Below are positions 55,111 through 60,955 of a DNA stretch of 60,955 nt, piece by piece (within the stretch, counting starts at the first letter, position 1; every line of letters starts with the position of its first letter). The notes beneath the pieces were generated by a model that saw only the letters and a list, made by a program, of their open reading frames with translations, was not told the DNA's origin and searched no databases. This DNA comes from Mesorhizobium metallidurans STM 2683 (lineage in GTDB: Bacteria > Pseudomonadota > Alphaproteobacteria > Rhizobiales > Rhizobiaceae). The stretch covers positions 5,001 through 65,955 of the forward strand of contig NZ_CAUM01000060.1 of the NCBI RefSeq assembly GCF_000350085.1. Direction: 5' to 3'. Both the position numbers and the translations under genes were made by a program.

Positions 55111-56085
55111 TTACTCTCCGCGCCCATATGCGAACGCCTGTCGGCCGACAAGACGATGTCTTAGCCATGCCGAAAACTGGTCGACGGCGACAATCGTGCA
55201 GAACAGCAGAAAGACGATGGCAATGGTCTTGGCCTCATGGCCCCGGCCGATCGAAAGACGCAGGGATTCGCCGATGCCGCCGGCGCCGACGGCGCCGAGA
55301 ATGGTCGAAGCGCGCACATTGATTTCGAAGCGGAGCAGGAAATAGCTCATGAAGTTGGGCAGAACCTGCGGCACGATGCCGAACCACACCCGTTCGACCC
55401 AGTTGGCGCCAACGGCTCGCAAGCCTTCTTCAGGCTTCATGTCGGCATTCTCGACCACTTCGAAGAACATTTTTCCGAGCGCGCCGACGGTGTGGATGCT
55501 GACCGCGAGGATCGCCGGAATCGGTCCAAGCGAGAAGATCGCCAGAAAGAAGCCGGCAATGACAATTTCCGGAAAGGCGCGGACAATTTCAAGGAAGCGG
55601 CGCGTGGCGAAACGGATCCAGCGGCTGGCCGTGATATTGCCTGCGGCGAGAAAGCAGAGCAGGAAACCAAATGTGGAGCCCACGAGCGTCGAGAACAGGG
55701 CGATGTTCAGCGTCTCGATCATCCGGTAGAAATACTCCGGAATGTAGATGCTCTGGGTCAGGTAGACCCGGCCTTCGGGGTAGTCGAATTTGAGGCTGCC
55801 ATCGTCATAGGGGGACGACAGGTCCAACAGCGCGCGCACCGGGTCGAACCAGTCGCGCGGCTTCAATTCGGTGAAAAAGTCGGCGACGTAGGGAAGGCGG
55901 TCGAAGAACTTTCCGGCGTTGGTTTCGTTGGCGAACCAGAGCGAGCCAGAGAGTGCAAGAAACAGGAAAACCAGGCCCCCGATCGTGTAAAGGCGCCGGC
56001 GGGCGGCGAGGTCGCGCCAGTGCCGCTCGACCGCGGCTCCCTCCGGTGAAAGCGCAGGCGCGCGGTAAACTTCGGTCGCACTCAT
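55111..56085 (-). CDS. phnE: Phosphonate/phosphate ABC permease (PhnE/PhoE type)
   Basis: A 324-aa permease. The N-terminal helix is LYTIGGLVFLFLALSGSLWFA. The core has ALFSTLVGSTFGFLLCFLAAGNI, VVENADMKPEEGLRAVGANW and the family motif RASTILGAVGAGGIGESLRLSI. It is the first of two permease halves, with 4 bp between its stop and the next start. Confidence 0.9.
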   Translation of the reverse strand: MSATEVYRAPALSPEGAAVERHWRDLAARRRLYTIGGLVFLFLALSGSLWFANETNAGKFFDRLPYVADFFTELKPRDWFDPVRALLDLSSPYDDGSLKFDYPEGRVYLTQSIYIPEYFYRMIETLNIALFSTLVGSTFGFLLCFLAAGNITASRWIRFATRRFLEIVRAFPEIVIAGFFLAIFSLGPIPAILAVSIHTVGALGKMFFEVVENADMKPEEGLRAVGANWVERVWFGIVPQVLPNFMSYFLLRFEINVRASTILGAVGAGGIGESLRLSIGRGHEAKTIAIVFLLFCTIVAVDQFSAWLRHRLVGRQAFAYGRGE

Positions 56086-56241
56086 CGATAGATCCCCGGC
56101 CCATGACGCGGCAACGCCGCCGGCGGCACATGGCCCCGGCGGCGTTGTGCGTTAGTGCGCATCGCGATGCGCACTAAGTCTTTGTTTATGCATGTCGTTA
56201 TTCCAAAACCGCTGCGCACTTTTGGGCGACATGCATTAGGC

Positions 56242-57150
56242 TTACGAGCCGATCTTCGCCTTACGGGCGTCGATGATCGGCTGATAGAATTCCGGGGTAA
56301 CCGGCGAATAGCCCTTATAATCGCCGCCTTGTACTGCCGAGAAACAGGCCGGATCGGTTTGCGGGAGCTTGGTAAGGAAATCGGTGATCTTCTGCTTGGT
56401 GTCGGCGTCGATCGACGTACGCACAACCAGCGGGCCGTTCGGGATCAGCGGCGACTGCCACAATTCGACAAGGTCATCCATCTTGAGGACGCCCTTGTCG
56501 ACCATCTTGCGCAGATTGCCCGAGCTGTAGCCGTCCTTGAAGTCGCCCACGCCGGAGGCCCAGGTGGTGCCGGCATCGAAGGTGCCCTTCAGGACTTCAA
56601 GGACAAGCTGTTCGTGGCCGCCACCGAAACCGGTCGACGCGAAATAGCTCTTCACATCCATGCCGATGTCCTTGGGCAGTGAAGTGACGGGGATCAGATA
56701 ACCAGAAGTCGAATCGGGATCGGCGAAACCGAGTTTCTTGCCCTTCATGTCGGCGAGCGTCTTGATGCCGGAATCAGCACGGGCGACCATGACCGCACGG
56801 TAGCCAGTCGAGCCGTCGGTCTGGATCGTCGTAAGGATCGGTTGAACCGCGTCCTTGTTTTCGAGATAGACCTTGGCGTAGGCGGAAGCGCCCAGTTCGG
56901 CAAAGTCAAGCGTGCCGCCGAGCAGGCCCTGGATGACGCCGTCATAGTCGGCGGCCGGGAACAGCGAAACTTTCTCGACGCCGAGGACTTCCTTGATGTG
57001 GTCGGCAAAGCACTGATAGTTGCGCAGACGGTCGGCTTCATTCTCGCCGCCCAGAATGCCGACGCGGAATTCCTTCAGGTCCTGTGCCTGGACCGCGCCC
57101 ATCGCCATGGCGACGATGGAAACGGCGCTGAAAAGTATCTTCCTAAACAT
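56242..57150 (-). CDS. phnD: Phosphonate/phosphate ABC binding protein
   Basis: A 302-aa periplasmic protein. The signal peptide is MFRKILFSAVSIVAMAMGAVQA, followed by FRVGILGGENEADRLRNYQCFADHI. PhnD hallmarks are LGASAYAKVY, FADPDSTSGYLIP and LEVLKGTFDAGTTWASG. ATG 57150 is preceded by AGGAGAGACACGAG. Ligand could be phosphonate, phosphite or phosphate. Flanking spacers 56086-56241 and 57151-57287 carry no gene. Confidence 0.92.
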   Translation of the reverse strand: MFRKILFSAVSIVAMAMGAVQAQDLKEFRVGILGGENEADRLRNYQCFADHIKEVLGVEKVSLFPAADYDGVIQGLLGGTLDFAELGASAYAKVYLENKDAVQPILTTIQTDGSTGYRAVMVARADSGIKTLADMKGKKLGFADPDSTSGYLIPVTSLPKDIGMDVKSYFASTGFGGGHEQLVLEVLKGTFDAGTTWASGVGDFKDGYSSGNLRKMVDKGVLKMDDLVELWQSPLIPNGPLVVRTSIDADTKQKITDFLTKLPQTDPACFSAVQGGDYKGYSPVTPEFYQPIIDARKAKIGS

Positions 57151-57287
57151 CTCGTGTCTCTCCTGTTGGTTCCGGCCTCGCGCCGGTAGCGTTCGAATTT
57201 GACAGCGTCCTTGACGTGGGCTGGCGATTCCGGCGTTCTTTTTCAGGATCTTTCCGTATACCGGTATCCACTTGTCGGGGTCATGGA

Positions 57288-58136
57288 CTAGTACCCGGGA
57301 AACGCTGGTTCGAGCGGTCCGGCGGATGCGGCGATTTTCTGCTTGACGGCTACGCTGGTCGAGGTGATGGCCTCGGAGATTTCGCCGCCATTGCTGTCGG
57401 CGCCGTAGACCATGCGCACCGCCTCGCGGTTGAGATCTTCGGGCTGGCCGTCGAACACGACCTTGCCGGCCGCCATGCCGATGATGCGGTTGCAATAGGT
57501 GCGGGCGGTATCCAGCGTGTGCAGATTGGTGACGACGGTGATGCCCTCGCGCAGATTGATGTCCTGCAGCGAATCCATCACCACCTTGGCGTTGAGCGGG
57601 TCGAGCGAGGCGATCGGCTCGTCGGCAAGGATCACCTTCGGCTGCTGCATCAAGGCGCGGGCAATCGCGACGCGCTGCTGCTGGCCGCCGGACAAGGTGC
57701 CGGCCGGCTGCAGCGCCGTGCGGGCGATGTCGAGACGCTCGAGCGCCGCTATTGCCTCGGCTCGTTCCTCGCGGGAGAAGACGCCGAGCAGGTTGGCCAG
57801 GGTCGAGCGGTGATTGAGCCGGCCGAGCAGCACATTGGTCAGCACGTCGAGGCGCGGCACCAGGTTGAACTGCTGGAAGATCATGGCGCAGTCGCGCTGC
57901 CAGCGTCGGAGCGGCGAGCCGCGTAGCCGGGATACCTCGGCGCCGTCAAAAAAAATCGACCCTTGGCTCGGATCGATGAGGCGGTTGATCATGCGCAAAA
58001 GGGTCGATTTGCCGGCGCCGGAACGACCGATGATGCCGACCATCTGGCCGTGCGGGATCGAGATGTCGACATTGCTGACAGCGGTGTTCTTGCCGAACCG
58101 GCGCGTGACGCCGCGAATTTCGAGCGTTGCTGACAT
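57288..58136 (-). CDS. phnC: Phosphonate/phosphate ABC ATPase
   Basis: A 282-aa ATPase. Walker [11 protein letters not shown]-loop FQQFNLVPR, the PhnC-specific [12 protein letters not shown] segment, signature [15 protein letters not shown], Walker [13 protein letters not shown] and H-loop TNLHTLD are present. It is first of the minus-strand transporter operon (C-D-E-E), with a candidate Pho box 70 bp upstream. A rhizobial phoC name would be equally fitting. Confidence 0.93.
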   Translation of the reverse strand: MSATLEIRGVTRRFGKNTAVSNVDISIPHGQMVGIIGRSGAGKSTLLRMINRLIDPSQGSIFFDGAEVSRLRGSPLRRWQRDCAMIFQQFNLVPRLDVLTNVLLGRLNHRSTLANLLGVFSREERAEAIAALERLDIARTALQPAGTLSGGQQQRVAIARALMQQPKVILADEPIASLDPLNAKVVMDSLQDINLREGITVVTNLHTLDTARTYCNRIIGMAAGKVVFDGQPEDLNREAVRMVYGADSNGGEISEAITSTSVAVKQKIAASAGPLEPAFPGY

Positions 58137-58205
58137 GGGGTAAGCTCCAGTCCAGTCGCGTTGAAGGTCTGTTAACCCTCGCTAGCGCAACGGCATGAAC
58201 CTGCG

Positions 58206-58223
58206 GTGTCGGATTGATGTCAG
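58206..58223 (-). promoter_or_regulatory. Candidate Pho box upstream of phnC
   Basis: On the minus strand CTGACATCAATCCGACAC has the 7-4-7 form of the PhoB site (rhizobial consensus near CTGTCAT-N4-CTGTCAC), matching 11 of the 14 half-site bases. It is about 70 bp from the phnC start. This fits induction by phosphate starvation. Confidence 0.6.
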
Positions 58224-58302
58224 TTTTGTTACCGCCCACAGGCGCGTCGAGCGGGAAGGCGAGTTCACCCAAACCGCTGCCGTCCGGGCGGCATGCATGG
58301 GA

Positions 58303-59013
58303 TCAGCCGAGGACCAGCAGTTCCGCGAAATGCTCCATGTCCCTGAAGCTGCAGAAGGCGGGCGGCCGCAGTTCGATCACCGGAGCCTGCCGGGCAAACA
58401 GCGAGAGGCAATCGTCGAACAGATCCTGCCATTCGGACGCCCTTTCGTCCGCCAGACGCCGGATCTGGTAGGCGAAAGTGATGTGGAAGACGTAGGTATC
58501 GTGGTCGGGATGCCGGTATCCGAACGGCGCCGACAAGGCGTCGCGCCAGGCGCGCATGACACGCACGTCCTCATCGGTCGCGCCGGCAACGGTCAAGCCG
58601 GTCGGCACGACATCGACGACCTTGATCTTGAAGGCGCCGCAGCCTTCGAAGCCGTTCAAGCGTTCCCGATAGAGGCGGGTCATGTCGTCGATGCCGGTGT
58701 CGAGAGGCACATCCCCAGGCCAATAGGGAGGCCGGCGGCGGTATTCGATGATGCCCTGGAACAGCGTCATGTGCAGGCTGGAGACGGGCGTGAAGGCCAG
58801 CCGGTCGGCATCGGGCATGGCGCGCATCCGCTCACGCACCTCGACCACCACTGCCTCGGACGGCGAGCCGTTGACGAGATGGCAGACGACCGTGTTGCCG
58901 GGCTCGTTGAGAAAATTGCCAGAGGTGTCGTAACGCCTGCCGAGATGCAGCGGAGGGTTTGGGTTCGAGCCGGCAAAGAATCCGGTAAGCGAAGGTTTGA
59001 CTGAAACAGGCAT
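58303..59013 (-). CDS. 2H phosphoesterase-superfamily protein
   Basis: A 236-aa protein with two H-x-T motifs about 95 residues apart, H81-M-T83 (SSLHMTLFQG) and H177-I-T179 (YVFHITFAY). These are the catalytic pair of 2H phosphoesterases (2'-5' RNA ligase, cyclic phosphodiesterase). The N-terminal GRRYDTSGNFLNEPGNTVVCHL resembles a conserved uncharacterised family (DUF1868-like; not verified). Placement in a phosphonate cluster suggests cyclic phosphate hydrolysis, as PhnP does elsewhere, but this is inference. Confidence 0.75.
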   Translation of the reverse strand: MPVSVKPSLTGFFAGSNPNPPLHLGRRYDTSGNFLNEPGNTVVCHLVNGSPSEAVVVEVRERMRAMPDADRLAFTPVSSLHMTLFQGIIEYRRRPPYWPGDVPLDTGIDDMTRLYRERLNGFEGCGAFKIKVVDVVPTGLTVAGATDEDVRVMRAWRDALSAPFGYRHPDHDTYVFHITFAYQIRRLADERASEWQDLFDDCLSLFARQAPVIELRPPAFCSFRDMEHFAELLVLG

Positions 59014-59186
59014 TGCGATCTCCAGAGGAAAGACCGCGTCCTGTCCGAGTCATATGTCAGGGATATGGAAACCGTGCCAAGAAGTAGAATATCAAAGGCA
59101 GGCTTCGCCAAGCGGTTCTGCCGGGGTTTGCACATCATCAAGATTGAAATAAAGATTCAAACTCGTATCAAAGAGAGGCTTCCCAA

Positions 59187-59552
59187 TTGCTACGTTGGCG
59201 CCAGTGGTTGCGGCTGTATGCTGCAGGGGTAGTCGCTGCGATAAGTTTCACAGTGGCCCTGGTTTTGATTTCCGTATATCGGGTCGGTAGCTTGAACCAT
59301 CCAATATCGGGATACTTGTACAATTATGGAAATGGGCGCGACGCGGCCATTATTCTAATGATTATTATTTTTTTAATCGCGCTGGTTACGATAAATTTTG
59401 CAAACAAGGTTGAGGAAAAAACCAAATCGCTTGTAGATATTGGTTATGACAAAAAATTTATAGAACTTGTCAGGTCAAGTCAGACTGGTGTTACTATTCT
59501 TATCACGTTAGGATTTCTTTCTATTATTTTGGACATTTGCCTGAGCGGCTGA
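59187..59552 (+). CDS. AT-rich small membrane protein of unknown function
   Basis: A 121-aa protein with three hydrophobic helices: YAAGVVAAISFTVALVLISVY, AAIILMIIIFLIALVTINF and GVTILITLGFLSIILDICL. A charged loop (NKVEEKTKSLVDIGYDKKFIELV) separates the last two. It begins at TTG with GAGAGG 8 nt upstream. Base use is far more AT-rich (ATTATTATTTTTTTAATC-like runs) than any neighbour and its strand is opposite to the phn genes, suggesting recent acquisition. Not a family I recognise. Confidence 0.65.
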   Translation: MLRWRQWLRLYAAGVVAAISFTVALVLISVYRVGSLNHPISGYLYNYGNGRDAAIILMIIIFLIALVTINFANKVEEKTKSLVDIGYDKKFIELVRSSQTGVTILITLGFLSIILDICLSG

Positions 59553-59565
59553 CTTTTTCGGGGCG

Positions 59566-60183
59566 TCAACCCCCATGCTTCTCCAAAAACTGATTGGCCG
59601 ACAGTTCCCGAAAATCGTCGAGCGCGGCGCGCAGCCGGGCGTGATCCCAGTCCCACCAGGCCAGCGCCTGATAGCGCTCCGCCGTGCGGCGGTCGAAACG
59701 CTCGCGGATCGGTCTGGCCGGCACGCCGCCGACGATGGTGTAAGGAGCGACATCCCTGGATACGACCGCGCCGGCGCCGACGGCGGCGCCATCGCCGACG
59801 GTGACCCCGGGCAGGATGGTCGAGCCGTGGCCAAGCCAGGTGTCGTGGCCGATGGTGACGCGTTTGGCGCGACGCTCAGCAAAGAATTCGCTCTCGTGCT
59901 CGGCGTCGTCCCAATAGTCCGAGGCGCGGTAGGTGAAATGGTGCAGCGTCGGCCGCCAGGTCGGGTGGTTGGTGGCGTTGATGCGCACGGCGGCGGCGAT
60001 ATTGGAAAACTTGCCGATCGTCGCGCACCAGACGGCGCAGTCCTGCATCATGTAGGAATAGTCGCCTAGCGTGCTTTCCGAAACCCGGCTGCGGTCGGCA
60101 ATCTCGGTCCAGCGGCCGAGCGTCGAATTCTCGACTTGCGCCGTCTCATGGACCAGCGGCGCCTCCGACAGCTTCTTGCTCAT
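59566..60183 (-). CDS. Hexapeptide-repeat acetyltransferase of the phn cluster
   Basis: A 205-aa left-handed beta-helix protein. The repeats are [27 protein letters not shown] and [37 protein letters not shown], with a catalytic-type His in [10 protein letters not shown]. It fits the phosphonate-metabolism acetyltransferase family that rhizobia encode next to phnL. It overlaps the phnL stop by 4 nt. It may acetylate an aminophosphonate or an intermediate. Confidence 0.87.
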   Translation of the reverse strand: MSKKLSEAPLVHETAQVENSTLGRWTEIADRSRVSESTLGDYSYMMQDCAVWCATIGKFSNIAAAVRINATNHPTWRPTLHHFTYRASDYWDDAEHESEFFAERRAKRVTIGHDTWLGHGSTILPGVTVGDGAAVGAGAVVSRDVAPYTIVGGVPARPIRERFDRRTAERYQALAWWDWDHARLRAALDDFRELSANQFLEKHGG

Positions 60184-60887
60184 GCGGCAATTTTCCCGGC
60201 GGCGAAGGCGGTCACGTCGATGATGCGATCGGCCACCGCCTCGCGCACATCGTGATCGTGGAAGATGCCAAGCAAGGCGACGCCCGCCGCCTTCTTGGCG
60301 GCGATCAGCGCAATCACCACGTCGCGGTTCCTGGCGTCAAGCGAAGCGGTAGGCTCGTCAAGCAGCAGGATCGGGTGCTCGGTGATGAAGCCGCGCGCGA
60401 TGTTGACGCGCTGCTGCTCGCCACCGGAAAACGTTGCCGGCGGCAGCGCCCAGAGCTTTTCCGGCAGGTTGAGCTCAGCCAGCAAGGCGCGGGCCTTGTC
60501 GCGCGCGACTTCGCGCTCCTCGCCGCGCTCGACCAAAGGCTCGGCGACGACATCGAGGGCGGAGACGCGCGGCACGGTGCGCAGGAACTGGCTGACATAG
60601 CCGATCGTTTGCCGGCGCACGGCAAGCACGGTGCGCGGGCTGGCTGTCGCGAGATCGATGAGCCCGTTCTCATGCTGGACGATGATCTGGCCTTCGTCGA
60701 CGGCATAGTTGCCGTAGAGCATCTTCAGGATCGAGCTCTTGCCGGCGCCGGAGGGGCCGCCGAGCACGGCGCATTCTCCGGCCCGGATCGAAAACGAAAC
60801 ACCGGCGACAACAGGCAATTTGATACCGTCACGCAGATGCATGGTGAAGCTCTTGGCGACATCGGAGACGACGAGCGGGGTTGGCAT
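60180..60887 (-). CDS. phnL: C-P lyase accessory ATPase PhnL
   Basis: A 235-aa ABC-type ATPase. Walker [12 protein letters not shown]-loop region [20 protein letters not shown] (a PhnL trait), signature [15 protein letters not shown], Walker [13 protein letters not shown] and H-loop FHDHDVRE are present. ATG 60887 has GGAGG 8 nt upstream; ATG 60902 is the alternative. PhnL has no membrane partner and works with the C-P lyase core. The core genes (phnG-phnK) should lie beyond the window on the right, upstream in transcription. Confidence 0.93.
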   Translation of the reverse strand: MPTPLVVSDVAKSFTMHLRDGIKLPVVAGVSFSIRAGECAVLGGPSGAGKSSILKMLYGNYAVDEGQIIVQHENGLIDLATASPRTVLAVRRQTIGYVSQFLRTVPRVSALDVVAEPLVERGEEREVARDKARALLAELNLPEKLWALPPATFSGGEQQRVNIARGFITEHPILLLDEPTASLDARNRDVVIALIAAKKAAGVALLGIFHDHDVREAVADRIIDVTAFAAGKIAA

Positions 60888-60955
60888 CAGAAGGTCCTCC
60901 AATCGTCGTTCGTTTGCGGGCCAGCACCCCCCTCTGGCCTGCCGGCCATCTCCCC

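Noticed and set aside
59040..59062. Possible Pho box upstream of the 2H phosphoesterase gene
   Set aside because: CTGACAT and CGGACAG half-sites are 13 bp apart rather than 11, so the spacing is wrong.

Overview
The window looks like chromosome of a rhizobial alphaproteobacterium (Hyphomicrobiales, most likely Mesorhizobium or a close relative). The grounds are high GC with strong third-position bias, a 23S-5S-tRNA-fMet rRNA operon tail, many ABC sugar/polyol importers next to DeoR and GntR regulators, and a C-P lyase/phosphonate cluster of rhizobial type. The genus is inferred from gene style, not from a database search.

Layout. 1-1376: 3' part of 23S rRNA, 5S rRNA, initiator tRNA, terminators. 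1677-11184: sugar/polyol locus with a DeoR regulator, two SDR dehydrogenases, a ribokinase-fold kinase resembling ADP-dependent sugar kinases, a class I aldolase-like protein and a complete ABC importer. 11197-20976: a second sugar locus. A ribose-type ABC importer, FGGY kinase and DeoR regulator lie on the minus strand, diverging from a class II aldolase, second FGGY kinase, HAD phosphatase and ThuA-like protein. An 11-bp direct repeat in the shared promoter is a probable operator. 21051-28474: GntR regulator, polyamine-type ABC importer, gamma-glutamyltransferase-like enzyme and a frameshifted DeoR regulator. 28514-32022: decayed peptide ABC operon, M24 peptidase, two small paralogous proteins, Crp-family regulator. 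32232-34734: cupin, TIM-barrel protein and Tm-1-like protein. 34837-41563: TetR regulator and an ABC importer with two ATPases and a small membrane protein. 41576-46130: secreted cupin, AraC/MFS pair, GFA-fold protein, amidase. 46136-53571: catabolic locus (2-hydroxyacid dehydrogenase, GntR, enolase-superfamily dehydratase, three TIM-barrel epimerase-like proteins, Gfo/Idh/MocA dehydrogenase). 53559-60887: phosphonate/phosphate transport and C-P lyase accessory genes (phnE, phnE, phnD, phnC, 2H phosphoesterase-like protein, hexapeptide acetyltransferase, phnL), cut by the window end.

Most notable: palindromes of the form TGGTNNNACCA occur in two pairs, about 176 and 180 bp apart, in front of both the importer at 35889 and the catabolic operons around 49950/50351. 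In each case one site lies over the predicted -10 element. This suggests that two loci 14 kb apart form one GntR-controlled regulon, with the GntR encoded at 47118. A related palindrome precedes the M24 peptidase. I found no CRISPR array, insertion sequence, integrase or prophage.
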